A stretch of DNA of 64,000 bases. It comes from Atrina japonica. Lineage: Eukaryota; Mollusca; Bivalvia; Pterioida; Pinnidae. Positions 1-15,200 of this stretch are shown piece by piece (positions within the stretch are counted from its first letter, which is position 1; every line of letters begins with the position of its first letter). The translations under genes and the position numbers were made by a program. The notes beneath the pieces were generated by a model. The model did not search any database. It had not been told where the DNA came from and saw only the letters and a list, made by a program, of their open reading frames with translations. Location: positions 867,001-931,000 of the forward strand of contig BROG01000238.1 in assembly GCA_030159075.1 (NCBI GenBank), written 5' to 3'.

Positions 1-205
1 ACATGGAATATTAACCAGCGAAAGACTGTTGACGTTCATGTTGTTTTGCTAGAGGATCAATTAGTGCTATTCCAAAAACAGGACGATAAACTTGTGTTGA
101 AATGTCAAAGTACGCAGCTTGTAGCAGGAAAAGAAGACAGTCGATATATGTTTAGTCCGTTGTTGGATTTGAAAAATATTCTTCACACAAACAGTAAAGC
201 AACAG
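1..205 (+). CDS. RhoGEF exon 1 of window: PH domain, first half
   Basis: The exon is open from base 1 in frame 1 and probably begins upstream. It reads into LLEDQLVLFQKQDDKLVLKC, the first strands of the PH domain in ARHGEF11/12-type exchange factors, and ends in HTNSKATG. The donor is ACAG|GTAGG after base 205 and leaves one base of the next codon. Reading past the donor gives unrelated residues and a stop at 241-243. Confidence 0.85.
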
Positions 206-3200
206 GTAGGACAAAAGTTTGTTGTTTTTACTTGTTGTCATGATAAGAAAATGCTTAGCTTTCAGTACTATCATATGTAGAAAAAATTACTGTTATTGGC
301 GAATTTAAAACAGCTTTGCTGTTTAACGTTCACCACACCTGCACTGTGAACTGACTTCCCATTTATGTATAGGACATTCAAACAAATTTCTTTATGCTTT
401 TTCTTTCAGATAAGAAGACATTCTTTGTTGTGTCCAAATCTCAAATTTATGAACTTTCAGCGCATACTGCTGAAGAACAGAGAAAGTAAGTTAATATCTA
501 TTTTCCTGCATTTGTTTATGTTCAAGACCTCTGTAAGGAAAGTTTGGATTGTAGTTTTATGTGTAGATGTACTATCCATCCCTATAAGTTAATATCTATT
601 TTCCTGCATTTTTTAATGTTCAAGACCTCTTCAAGGAAAGTTTGGATTGTAGTTTTTGTGTGTAGATGTACTATCCATCCCTATAAGTTAATATCTATTT
701 TCCCGCATTTTTTAATGTTCAAGACCTCTTAAAGGAAAGTTTGGATTGTAGTTTTTGTGTGTAGATGTACTATCCATCCCTATAAGTTAATATCTATTTT
801 CCTGCATTTTTTAATGTTCAAGACCTCTTAAAGGAAAGTTTGGATTGTAGTTTTTGTGTGTAGATGTACTATCCATCCCTATAAGTTAATATCTATTTTC
901 CTGCATTTTTTAATATTCAAGACCTCTTAACGGAAAGTTTGGATTGTAGTTTTTGTGTGTAGATGTACTATCCATCCCTATAAGTTAATATCTATTTTCC
1001 TGCATTTTTTAATGTTCAAGACCTCTTAAAGGAAAGTTTGGATTGTAGTTTTTGTGTGTAGATGTACTATCCATCCCTATAAGTTAATATCTATTTTCCT
1101 GCATTTTTTAATATTCAAGACCTCTTAAAGGAAAGTTTGGATTGTAGTTTTTGTGTGTAGATGTACTATCCATCCCTATAAGTTAATATCTATTTTCCTG
1201 CATTTTTTAATGTTCAAGACCTCTTAAAGGAAAGTTTGGATTGTAGTTTTTGTGTGTAGATGTACTATCCATCCCTATAAGTTAATATCTATTTTCCTGC
1301 ATTTTTTAATGTTCAAGACCTCTTAAAGGAAAGTTTGGATTGTAGTTTTTGTGTGTAGATGTACTATCCATCCCTATAAGTTAATATCTATTTTCCTGCA
1401 TTTGTTTATGTTAAGACCTCTTTAAGGTAAGTTTGGATTGTAGTTTTTGTGTGTAGATGTACCTTCCATCCCTTTGAATCATTTGAATTTATAGTGATTA
1501 ATGGTCAGATTGATGGTATTTTAAAACTGACCAGAGAATAGCTTTTTCTATACAGGGTGACTAATTACATATAAGTGTACTGGTAGCACTTGTGTAATGT
1601 ATAAAATGGGACAATGAACAGCTACCAGTTGCTTAGTTGTAAGATTGTTTGCAAACAGGAGTCTATGTCTCGGACATACAAAAACTCCTTTTAAACTAGA
1701 AGTGACTGATCCTTTTTATCCAGCAGTTTTATATAGGATATTAACATCAATGGTCTTTTCAGTTTGACTTAACTGTGGTCAACCCTGGTGGTCACATTTA
1801 GACTCACCCAAATCAATTAATAATGTGGTCTAATGTCATAATTTGGGAGTTAACAGGTTAATATTGCATGTAAAGTAGTATTAAAATTTGGATTTTAAAT
1901 CATACACCCCTGACTTCTGACATTGGACTGTATCATTCTTTGAAATGGGATAGTCCAATAGTTGTTAAATGGTCAATGAGTTAAAACCAAGGTTCCATGT
2001 CAAAATAGTTGTGGCACATTTGTAGAGTTATTCCCCTTTTTTCACTTTTTAAGTAGAACATAATTACATCCGTTTAAAACAACATAAATAATCATAAGTC
2101 CGAGTAACCAGGTTACAAATTGTCCTAGACCCTGTGTCTCTTTTTCATCCCCGCCAATCTTAATTGGAGATTTTTAGCTCACCTAGTGAGCTTTTGCAAT
2201 CACTTTGCGTCCGTCATCCATCCGTCCGTCGTTAGCTCACTTTCAAAAATCTTCTCCTCTGAAACCACTGGGCCAAATTGAACCAAACTTGAACTGAGTC
2301 GTCACTAGGGTATTTAGTTTCAAATTTGTTATTTTCTATGTCGCAGGTCAAACAACATGGCCGGTGTTGCTAAAAATAGAACATAGGGGGTAAATTGCAG
2401 TTTTTGGCCAATAACTCCAAAACCATTACAGATATCAAAAATCTGACATAGGGTAAAAGTGATCAGCTTGATGAGATCTACCTGCCATGCAAGTTTGAAG
2501 AAAATCGGAAAACTCATCTCGGAGTTATAGCCCTTTTTTTGTAAAATTTTCAAAATTTTGGCATTTTAAATTTTTTATTTCAAAAAATGTAGCAGATAGA
2601 GGTCAAGTGTAAATTGCAAAAATGTTCAGCATATCAAGATCTACCCACCCTGAAAATTTGAAGACAATCCAAAAACCTGTGTAGGAGTTATTGCCCTTTT
2701 TTCACAGAATTTTTTCAAGTTTTATGTTTTTCGTCTTCTAACTCCAAAACTATGAAAGATAGAGGTCGAATGTAAATTGATAAAATGTTTGCCATGATGT
2801 GGCGACTTCAAAACCGGTGTTGAAAATTGTTTGTTGACCGCCATTTTCAAAATGGCCAACAAAAAAGGCGGGAAAATTCAACATTGTTTGATTTCAATGA
2901 AATTTGGTTTCCAAATAGATATTGATGTTGCGACTTCAAAACCGTTGTTGAAAATTGTTCCTTGACCGCCATTTTTAGCTCACCTGGCTTTTGGAATCAC
3001 TTTGCGTCAACAAACATGGCCACTATGGCGAGGCTTAGTTTTAACATTGGATCCTATAGGAAAATCATCTTCTCCTCTGAAACCACTGACACAAATTTAA
3101 CCAAACTTTACAGGAATGATGTATGCAAGGTCCTTTACAAAGACTGCTCATTTTGTTCTGATCCGTCAAAAATCATGGCCACTAGAACGGGGCTTAGTTT

Positions 3201-6200
3201 AACATTATATAGCCAAAAGAAGACTGCTGTGCTGCACACACTGCAAAGTTTTCGCAGAACCTTATTCATTCATTCATGAATCCGGTTCCTGACTTGGAAG
3301 AAGAACATTGGATCCTGTGGGAAAATTACATCTTTACATATTTTCATCTTCTCCTCTGAAAACGCTGAAGCAAATATAACCAAACTTTAGAAGAATGATG
3401 TATTGAAGGTCCTTTACAAAGATTGCTCATTTCGTTCCGATCTGTCAAAACCATGGCCGCCAGGGCTGGGCTTAGTTTATCATTGGACCCTATGGGAAAA
3501 TCACATTTTCATTTTTTCTCCTCTGAAACCACTGAAGCAAATTCAACCAAACTTTACAGGATTTATGTATGGAAGGTCCTTTACAAAAATTGCTCGGTTC
3601 GTCTGATCTTCTCAAGCAAATAACCAGGTGAGCGATACAGGCTCTTGAGAGCCTCTTGTTAAAGTAATCCACTGAATGATATATTTTCAGTCAACAGAGC
3701 CTTTTTATGATGGACTTTTTATAGAATTTTCTGTAATTCTGTGAAAGAGTGCCTGTTAGCTTTACTTTTAACTTGAGACAAGGTTAAATTATGATGATTT
3801 TGTATTACAGGTGGATAAAATACATCAAAGATGCAGCAGACACGTGTAAAAGACAGGATAAAGATATCCTCCCACCGACACCTCAAGTGTTGGCAGAGGG
3901 CAAAGATCAAATCCATAGCATTCGCAGGTCAGTAATTTTATTCAAATCATACATGAAGCTTTTCCCAACTTTTCATGTATAAATATGTGGCCTCCAAGAA
4001 CAGTGGCCTCATGCAAGATTCAGTAAAATCCATCAACAATGGAGACAAGTTGGCCAGCGGAAAAAGTTTCTCTTTGTTCTCAAATGTCATGACTTTTTTT
4101 ATTAAACTTTATGCATTTATTGCCCTGGTTGTAGGGTTATATAGACTTTATGCATTTATTGCCCTGGTTGTAGGGTTATATAGACTTTATGCATTTATTG
4201 CCCTGGTTGTAGGGTTATATAGACTTTATGCATTTATTGCCCTGGTTGTAGGGTTATATAGACTTTATGCATTTATTGCCCTGGTTGTAGGGTTATATAG
4301 ACTTTATGCATTTATTGCCCTGGTTGTAGGGTTATATAGACTTTATGCATTTATTGCCCTGGTTGTAGGGTTATATAAACTTTATGCATTTATTGCCCTG
4401 GTTGTAGGGTTATATAGACTTTATGCAAATTGCCCTGGTTGTAGGGTTATATAGACTTTATGCATTTATTGCCCTGGTTGTAGGGTTATATAAACTTTAT
4501 GCATTTATTGCCCTGGTTGTAGGGTTATATAGACTTTATGCATTTATTGCCCTGGTTGTAGGGTGAATGATATGAAGGTTTATTTACCTGACAGTCATAT
4601 TCCCCTTGGGCTGTGCAATCAAGAAATGTGACTGCAGAGTGTAAACAAGCCCTTATAATCTGTGTAAATAAATTAAAAAAAAAAAAAAATCCTACATCAG
4701 TATTCCAAATTAAATCTTGTATGACTTTAAGGGGGCCTAGTGGCTAAGTGGTTAGATCATCGTGCCTTAAAAAATAAAGTCTCTAACCTCTAATTAGCGG
4801 GAGTTCAAGCCCTGTGAGAACCTTAGCTGATTTTGTGAGAAAATTTGCCAGTTTCCTTGCAGAATCTCTTCCTGGTTACATTTTAAAGAGCACCCTGAGA
4901 GAAAAATGAAAATTTCTGTATTTATAGAACTCGTCATTCTAAGAACAACATCAAAAACCTGATCAGAATCAGTGTATGTGTTCTAGAGATATTAGTGAGA
5001 AACTGCAAAACTCACCTTTACCAACAGCTCTAGTAGCCAGAAAGGGGCGGAGCTTTGCATGACATCACAACGGGGACTCCTGTTGTGAAGTATGTGCTTC
5101 ATTATAGGCTTAGTAGCAGCGGTGCCTCAGGCGTGGACAACGATTTATACACGTGCTGGGTTATTGAGTGAATATATCTTTGTGTACAATAATGTAGGAA
5201 TAATTGTTTTTAACTGTCACAGTCATGATTTTTATTTGGGAATTTTTAATTGATCAATAAAACGAGATTAAGTTGTAATATTTTCCTTGTTAGGCAGCGA
5301 TATTCTACATAAAGAAATCTAGCTTTTTTCATTTATGAATCTATGCTTACCTCTCTGTAAAGTAGCATAATTGTCATCCAAGGAGAACAAATAATTAAAA
5401 TATAAACTTTGCGGAATTAATTGTAAAAACATAATAATTGAATTACTAATGTTAATGTTTTATAAACTGATATTGCAGTAGTAGGCATAAATTGTATGTC
5501 ATTTTGAAAAGAGAACTGCCATAAATATCGCATTGTGCTATTTTCCCCAGGGTCGTGCTTTATTCACTGTTTGTTAAAGATTACTTGTCAATTATATAAA
5601 GAACTTTGACACTCTTGGTGTACCATACAGAAACATATTATAAAATACATTTAATGTATTAGTCGTCTAACTATATAAAAAATAAGTTTAAATGCAGTAT
5701 TTATACATGCAAATTGTATTTTACAATATTATAAATTTACTAACAAAAAATCACATTTTTATTGACTATGATATACAATGGTGTGATTTGCCCAATGCCT
5801 ACAAGACTAACTATATATGACTTTAATGATATTTATATTATTTTATTTGTTCAAACAAAATCAAATTAGATATGCACATGATTAATTTATCAATCAGAAA
5901 TAACAAAATTGTTTTAAGGATTAAAAATATTATACATGTACATCACAGGCAGCCATTGTTCTTTCTCTTTATGAAACATGAGACTCACGAAAAAAAGAAC
6001 TTAAAAGAAAAAAATTCAAAACTAGGTGTGATACTCTAAATCAAGAGAAAAAAAATTCAAAACCAAGTGTGATACTCTAAATCAAGCATAACATAGCCAT
6101 CCGTCCGTAAATGTGACACACTGAAAAAGCCAAAATCATGTTTGCCATGTGACTACATTTAAATGAAATGATTTCATTACTTTTAAAGTGTCAAAATAGT

Positions 6201-9200
6201 GATTTATTTGGTAAATTTTGTGATTTTAACAATCATGAATAGGACTTGGTTTCCCGTTCGCTTTTTATTTCCACCATGACAGTGTAACTCACAAGTTTGC
6301 CAGAAGTGGAATGAATTCTTAATTATTTTTCTGAAAGTAGGTAAAATCCCTCACTTTGGCTATCAATATCTCGAGAACGCGCCTACCAATTTTTATCTGG
6401 TTTTCCATGTTCTTAGAATAATGAGTTCTGTTAATACAGAAAATTTTCATTTTTCACTCAGGGTGCACTTTTACCAGGTTCTCTCCTCCACCATTACAAT
6501 CTGGCTTTCATCATATTACTGTAAAATTGTTGTGTAGCATAAAATAAGACACACACACACACAAAACCAAAACAAACAAACAAAAAAATGAAGAAAAAAA
6601 ATCACTTTGAGTGAACAACTTTTGTTTATCAAGTTTGTTTCTCTTGATCAAAACAGCTTCTCGTAACAATTTTAATACTCAGTATGTAATTTATGTATGT
6701 TCAATGTATGGTAAATTTTGATAATTTGGTCATTGTTTAATTTTGGCAAATTTGGATACCCTATTAAAATGGCCAAAATTAAACTGTCCAAAATATGTAC
6801 ATGAACGGGCAGAAAATGCAGATCTGTTTATAACATTAACCCAGAAACATCTCTAATGTTAACTTGGCCAGGCTAAATATAGTAACTGGGTAATTTCAAC
6901 CACCTGGAATGTTTGATGTGACAACCCAGAAACATCTCTAATGTTAACTTGGCCAGGCTAAATATAGTAACTGGGTAATTTCAACCACCTGGAATGTTTG
7001 ATGTGACAACCCAGAAACATCTCTAATGTTAACATGGCCAGGCTAAATATAGTAACTGGGTAATTTCAACCACCTGGAATGTTTGATGTGACAACCCAGA
7101 AACATCTCTAATGTTAACATGGCCAGGCTAAATATAGAAACTGGGTAATTTCAACCACCTGGAATGTTTGATGTGACAACCCAGAAACATCTCTAATGTT
7201 AACTTGGCCAGGCTAAATATAGTAACTGGGTAATTTCAACCACCTGGAATGTTTTTGATGTGACAACCCAGAAACATCTCTAATGTTAACATGGCCAGGC
7301 TAAATATAGTAACTGGGTAATTTCAACCACCTGGAATGTTTGATGTGACAACCCAGAAACATCTCTAATGTTAACTTGGCCAGGCTAAATATAGTAACTG
7401 GGTAATTTCAACCACCTGGAATGTTTGATGCGACAGGGACCAGGATAAGATGGTATGCCAAATTTAAACATGATATAACATGAATGTCAAAAATCAAACT
7501 GGCCAATAATATGCCTTCATTTTATGACCAATGTGGCCAAAATATCCCAATTTACTTTATATTGCATTTTGAACAATTGAGTTACTTCCATGAAGAATAT
7601 TTAACATAAAGCCGTTTTAACACAAATGGATTTGTAACATTGATATCTTGTAGACAGTTTGTTGATATTGTCAAGTATTATGTTTGTTTTTATAATAGCA
7701 GTAATTTCTTCCTCTGACCTACAGGCCGATTGCAGAAAGTAAGACAAACCTCCACCCAGAAGTGGATATTACTCAGGAGCCAGTCCTTATACAGCCAGAA
7801 GAAGTCACTATACATGATCCAATGACTGTGAAATCAGAACCAATCCTCACTCCACTAGGTCAGTACACTTATCTTAACATGATCCAATGACTGTGAAATC
7901 AGAACCAATCCTCACTTCAGTAAGTCAGTACAATTATCTATACATGACCAATGACTTTGAAATCAGAACCAATCCTCACCCACTAGGTTTACAATTATCT
8001 ATACATGATCCAATGACTGTGAAATCAGAACCAATCCTCACTCCACTAGGTCAGTACACTTATCTTAACATGATCCAATGACTGTGAAATCAGAACCAAT
8101 CCTCACTTCAGTAAGTCAGTACAATTATCTATACATGATCCAATGACTTTGAAATCAGAACCAATCCTCACTCCACTAGGTCAGTACACTTATCTTAACA
8201 TGATCCAATGACTGTGAAATCAGAACCAATCCTCACTCCACTAGGTCAGTACACTTATCTTAACATGATTCAATGACTGTGAAATCAGAACCAATCCTCA
8301 CTCCACTAGGTCAGTACAATTCCAATGACTGTGAAATCAGAACCAATCCTCACTCCACTAGGTCAGTACACTTATCTTAACATGATCCAATGACTGTGAA
8401 ATCAGAACCAATCCTCACTCCACTAGGTCAGTACACTTATCTTAACATGATTCAATGACTGTGAAATCAGAACCAATCCTCACTCCACTAGGTCAGTACA
8501 CTTATCTTAACATGATCCAATGACTGTGAAATCATAACCAATCCTCACTTCAGTAAGTCAGTACACTTATCTTAACATGATCCAATGACTGTGAAATCAG
8601 AACCAATCCTCACTTCACTAGGTCAGTACAATTATCTATACATGATCCAATGACTGTGAAATCAGAACCAATCCTCACTCCACTAGGTCAGTACACTTAT
8701 CTTAACATGATCCAACGACTGAAATCAGAACCAATCCTCACTCCACTAGGTCAGTACACTTATCTTAACATGATCCAATGACTGTGAAATCAGAACCAAT
8801 CCTCACTCCACTAGGTCAGTACACTTATCTTAACATGATTCAATGACTGTGAAATCAGAACCAATCCTCACTCCACTAGGTCAGTACACTTATCTTAACA
8901 TGATCCAATGACTGTGAAATCATAACCAATCCTCACTTCAGTAAGTCAGTACACTTATCTTAACATGATCCAATGACTGTGAAATCAGAACCAATCCTCA
9001 CTCCACTAGGTCAGTACAATTATCTATACATGATCCAATGACTGTGAAATCAGAACCAATCCTCACTCCACTAGGTCAGTACACTTATCTTAACATGATC
9101 CAACGACTGAAATCAGAACCAATCCTCACTTCAGTAAGTCAGTACACTTATCTTAACATGATCCAGTGACTGTGAAATCAGAACCAATCCTCACTCAACT

Positions 9201-12200
9201 AGGTCAGTACACTTATCTTAACATGATCCAATGACTGTGAAATCAGAACCAATCCTCACTTCAGTAAGTCAGTACACGTATCTTAACATGATCCAATGAC
9301 TGTGAAATCAGAACCAATCCTCACTCCACTAAATCAGTACACTTATCTTAACATGATCCAGTGACTGTGAAATCAGAACCAATCCGCACTCCACTAGGTC
9401 AGTACACTTATCTTAACATGATCCAATGACTGTGAAATCAGAACCAATCCTCACTTCAGTAAGTCAGTACACTTATCTTAACATGATCCAATGACTGTGA
9501 AATCAGAACCAATCCGCACTCCACTAGGTCAGTACACTTATCTTAACATGATCCAATGACTGTGAAATCAGAACCAATCCTCACTTCAGTAAGTCAGTAC
9601 ACTTATCTTAACATGATCCAATGACTGTGAAATCAGAACCAATCCTCGCTCCACTAGGTCAGTACAATTATCTATACATGATCCAATGACTGTGAAATCA
9701 GAACCAATCCTCACTACAGTAAGTCAGTACAATTATCTATACATGATCCAATGACTGTGAAATCAGAACCAATCCTCACTTCAGTAAGTCAGTACAATTA
9801 TCTATACATGATCCAATGACTGTGAAATCAGAACCAATCCTCACTTCAGTAAGTCAGTACACCTATTTTTATAATACATGACCCCATGCTAGTGAAATCA
9901 GAACCAGTACTAACACCACTAGGACTTCAAATTTGAAAATTTATATATACAGCTCTTAGTATGATTTCTCTGAGCCATTATTTAAACATCACTATTTGTC
10001 ATCAATGTCGGAACTTCTAAAGGCCTCTACAAGACTTGAAGAATTGTAGAGGAAATGTGTCAAATGAAAGAATAAGCAGCAGTAATCTATTGCACCGTGA
10101 TTATCAAAACAGGGCAAATTTGTCAGGATTTCTTTTAACAAGCTGATGATTATGTAGCATTTGATGTTGTGAGTGTTATTTCATGTTCATATAGTTAATA
10201 CATGGATTTAGAATCAGGTCTGGGATGTAGGAGATAAAATGGAACTATCGTTAGCGTGTGGATTTCTGTTCAATATACAGTTGAAGTTCTTTTTGTTTCT
10301 TTTTTATAATTAGTCATTATGACATGTCAGTACAAATCTTACAAATTAAACTAGTTAATAAGATTTTGGGGTAAACCTACTTCCCTGTTAAGACTCCATA
10401 GTATTGTAAGGAGATAAATTAGTTATTGGACCATTCCCAAATATTTTCGATTTTTATCTTTGTTTTTTGTCTGATTTGCACAGTGTGTTTTTTTTTATAT
10501 TTATAGACCTAGTTTTTGATGTGACTTAGTTTAGATAATTCTGTGTATTTACAGAATTTCATTCACTGGTTGTTATTTCTGTATAACATTACGTAGATGC
10601 CTTTAATATATCTACGATGTATATATATATAAATACTAATCTGATGCATACAGTGCATGTTCTTTCATGTTTAAAATTTGCTACCAGTATTTTGCAGTTT
10701 TGATGACTATAGCATTGTGACTTAATCAGTTAAATATTAAAAAAAATTAAAACTGCAGTTCATTTATTTAAAGTTGTAGACATTTTAAGCCAATATTGCT
10801 GAAAGAAAGAGTGAAAGAATTTTTGACATGATGAAAAAGAAACTTTACATCCTTGTATAGCAAACATAAATAATTGATTTATTTTGAAATTTTTTTAATT
10901 CAGTTTAATATTTAGTAATTGGAGAAAATGCCTAGCAATTAATTATCAGAAATTTATATATCTTTCTTTTCTGTCTGTTTTTAGAGCTTTAATAGAGGAA
11001 TAATCATTACGCATCTGTTAGCTCAGTTACAGAATTACAATTTGCTGGTATCATGTCATGTCATTTCTGATGCGGAAGATACCATTATTTTTCTTATTTA
11101 CATTGAAGTAGAACACCATCTTTTAGAACAAATCGACAAAGGCCGGACAATTTTTTTCACAATGTTATAGTTTGGATCATTTATTATTTGATGTCGTCAG
11201 TAGAAACTAACGTTTATTTCAAGTCTAGCATACTGAGTCCGCAATCTTATAAGCAGTCTTTTCGAGAATCATTCTTTGTAGTTTTCTGTCATTCCCATCT
11301 TTTTTCTTTCTTTCCAAATGTCTAGAGTTTTAAGTTGTAATTACTGGAATGTAAGTTATGGTTAAGTTTAAGCTATGCAGTTTCATGCACTGATGTATTC
11401 TCTCATTATCTCACATTCATCCCTAACATTTACGATCAAATTTTCGTTTCAAATTTTATTTCAATTTTCTGTTAAATTTTGAAAAAATTGATAATAACTT
11501 AGGTGTTTTGCAGCCTGATTTTATGGGAAGAATTCTAAATTCAGCATATTTGTATGTATTGCTAATATAAGATTTGGTTCTACTAGATGTGTAAAAACAA
11601 CAAGTCCTTTACTGTTTAGGTTATTACTTCAATTTGATTTACGATTAATCAGTTTATTAATTAGTTTTTGTTTACGTACTAAAAATAATGCACTAAATAT
11701 ACACATCACAAGGATGAAAAGGAGAATCCCTGAATATAAACACAAGGTTTTGTGTTATTATTCAGTAATGGCTAAATTAATTCATCCTCGGTAGTCAGTG
11801 ATTTTGTTTTTAATGTCTAACTGTCACCCTTGCCTCTGTATATCTGATGGATATCACCATTTTACCACAGAAAATGTGACTTCATCTCTTCAAAATGTGA
11901 AGTTGTCAATGTGTTTATATATTGGGTAAATAAAAAATCCCCCCTCCCCGACCTATCCTCACTACATGGTACTTACATAGATGTTGCCCATCTACATTGA
12001 GTTAGTGGTGGCCCTTCTACTCTGAGTTAGTGGTGGCCCTTCTACACTGCAAGTTAGTGGTGGCCCTTCTACACTGAGTTAGTGGTGGCCCTTCTACACT
12101 GAGTTAGTGGTGGCCCTTCTACACTGAGTTAGTGGTGGCCCTTCTACACTGAGTTAGTGGTGGCCCTTCTACACTGAGTTAGTGGTGGCCCTTCTACACT

Positions 12201-15200
12201 GAGTTAGTGGTGGCTCTTCTACATTGCGAGTTAGTGTTGTTAAGAACATATTGTTTGTTTGTCTTTTCTATCTCCTTTATTTACCAGTGTTTACATGATC
12301 AATTTGTTCTCTCTCTGAACAGTATGCTGGACTTTCTATTCTATAGAGATTTGAAACCTATACTCTGTTTTACTGGCAACTTTTCATCTAATTCACAGAA
12401 ATATGGTTAGCCTTTTGATATCATTTATATAACCCACTGTTAAAAGGGAACCTTTGGTATATGATTTTATTAAGAAAGGTGACATAGAAATTAAATGTAC
12501 CTCTTAACATAATTGTTACCAACTGATCTTTAAAATTGTCGCTGAGAATATTTATTATGTATCCTGAAAGTATAGATATTTATTTTGTATCCTGAAAGTA
12601 TAGATATTTTATATAATTCTTTCAACGTTTGTAAGGAGAGGAGGGGGGGGGGGGGTGTTAGAAAAAAATTGACAGGAAGGTCCCTTGAGTCATTTAGCTC
12701 AAAAGTTCCTTGTATCATTGCTGAACACATTATCTAAATCATAGGTCCTTTGTGTCATTGCTGACCTCATAATTTAACTCAAAGGTCCTTTGTTGTCATT
12801 GATGCATTAAGTATCCAGAGTAGATGTATTTGTTTGGTGATGATTGCCTGGATCTTGGGTCATGTTTAATTGTACATTTGAATTGTGGGTGGTACATAAG
12901 AATCACTGTTGATGAAAAGTTACCAGTACAAACAGGGTACTAGTTGCATTATGTGATTTTGACCTTTGACCTTTTTGCATGCCTTTGTGACCTTTGTTTT
13001 TCCCCCTACATTTATACAGAAAAGATGAGGCGATTGGATGAAACACTGAAAGAGCATATACAGGACAAAATCCTCCTGGTGGCACAAGTTCTAGATATTC
13101 CTGTCTCAGAAATTCCGACAAGAGTCAAGGTCAGTATAAAAGATAGGGGAAATAAGTCCATTATTCTTCCATTGAATAAGGAAATCCTTCTTTTGAGTTT
13201 TGGGGTTTAGTGCCATTTAGTGGCAGAGCATTCTACTCACAAGCAGAAGGACCCTGGTTTGATTCCTGGGACAGGGTTATACTTAAGACTCATATAGGAA
13301 GTGATTGTTCTTTCACTAATCTGTTGGCATAATAAGTGAAAGTCACAGGTTTTCAAACAGGAGAAGTTGTTTTGACAGCAGTCGAAGAACCCTCAGTGGC
13401 TGTATAGGTCTACAGCACAGGTCATGATTTGTGTGCTTATAACTGGTGATATCTCCATATAGGTGAACAATTTGTCATGAGATGTTAAACAACAAAGAAT
13501 TAAGATATGATATATTGATTTTTCTATTTAACCATATTTGAGTCATGAAGGTAAGCCTTGTCAAGGAGTGTTTTTCTTTTTTTTATGGAAAAAAAATAAA
13601 TAGATACCTTGATACAAGCATGTGGATCATGTAATGGGGACAAAATGAAATAGCAATCAGTTTCAATTGAAATCAAAGAAAAAAACTTCCATCAGAACTG
13701 ATATACTTCAAGTGCAGTTACTAATATTGGAGTTAAAATTGAATTGTTATTTTTAGAAAACAATATACAATGGAACCTGTCTTGAGAGACCACCTCATCT
13801 GCCACTGAAAGGTTCTCTCAAAAGAGCTTCTAGTTAAAGGATTATTTAACCAAGTGGCCTTCAGAATGTGGTTTCGGAAGACAGGTGCTCTTTCTCAGGA
13901 GTGGTCTCTGTCAGGACAGGTTCCACTGTATTTGTAAGAATTATAAGTAAATTATAGAGTTTAGCATAAAAAGTTAGTAAGTGGTTAAAGGTATTCAGAT
14001 ATAAACTTCAAATACTTGCTCATTTAACAAACTTTAGGGCATACCTTTTGTAATTAAATATAAAATTTTGGGTTTAAAGGAGGGTAGGACTGAGGGAGAT
14101 CTACTAAGTGTATAATTTATAGTTTATTTAAAATTTTTTGCTTCAGTTGGCAGAAGCTGCTGATCCATCCATGACACCGAGTGATCTGATATTGGCGGCA
14201 TTACGGGAGTCCGGAGAATGTTTGTCTCAGTTGAATGCTGCTGAGTGTATGTTTATAAACCCATTAATGCTATAACATGTTCTGTTTTGTACTAATATGT
14301 CATCGTACACAACGAATGCTTTCCTTGTGATGACTTTGTGGACAACCAGGATGTGATATCAGTGTATTAGTAAAGACAAAAAAAAAAAACAACAACAAAA
14401 AAAACCACTAGAAATTATTCAGATTTATGCAATCTACTTACCTGAAACCACAAAGCCTGTCTTTGAAAATTGTAAAGCTGTTTTTATAGTATTTAGGTTT
14501 GATATAATGAAAAAGCATGACTTTGTGAGTGTGTATAAATTGTATGTCTTGAACACTTGATTGGCCTTTACATCACATTTAGTGGTCCATGCTACCTCCG
14601 GTAGTTTAATATATATATATATATATCAGTTGATAAATGTTTAACACCTAGAAGCCCTGTACTTCTGTAAATGCTGACCCATACACATGTACTGCTAGTT
14701 TAGCCCTATAATTTATGTTGTACTTGTCGATATGAAACCCTTGATACAAGTACACCATCTATTAGCACCATGCTTTATTATTTACTTTTTTATTTAATGA
14801 TTGACCATTCATCAGGGTGTATTCATTATCGGTGTAGCATTCAATTGTTATATTTACATATCATAGCTTTGATATTGAAAAATAAAATAATGAGATTCAG
14901 ATATCTCACCTTAAATGTGGTAGGTCTCATCTTGATGGAACAACGATGTTGGAAGTAGAAGAGAAAGTATATAGAGTATATTTGATTGATATATCTTAGT
15001 GTGACATCATGATGTGAAGGAGAGTACACTTTTGTGTGATGTCATATAAGGAACTTTGATTATAGCTGATATAAATCCAGGTTAGATTAGCATTGAGTCA
15101 ATGGGAGACTAATGCTGGAAATGTAAATATACTGGAACTGTATATTGCTTGTTAGGTCATACACTTCAATATATATTTGTTTTTAGTAGTATAAAGCCTG

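Noticed and set aside
2962..3672. Several overlapping ORFs of 60-105 codons on both strands
   Set aside because: All lie in the internally repeated AGCTCACC dispersed element.
3975..4454. 159-codon ORF with hydrophobic 13-residue repeats resembling a membrane protein
   Set aside because: It is the 39-bp minisatellite in an intron of the RhoGEF gene.
7811..9890. Regular direct repeats as a CRISPR array
   Set aside because: Units are contiguous with no unique spacers, lie in a eukaryotic intron and copy an exon end.
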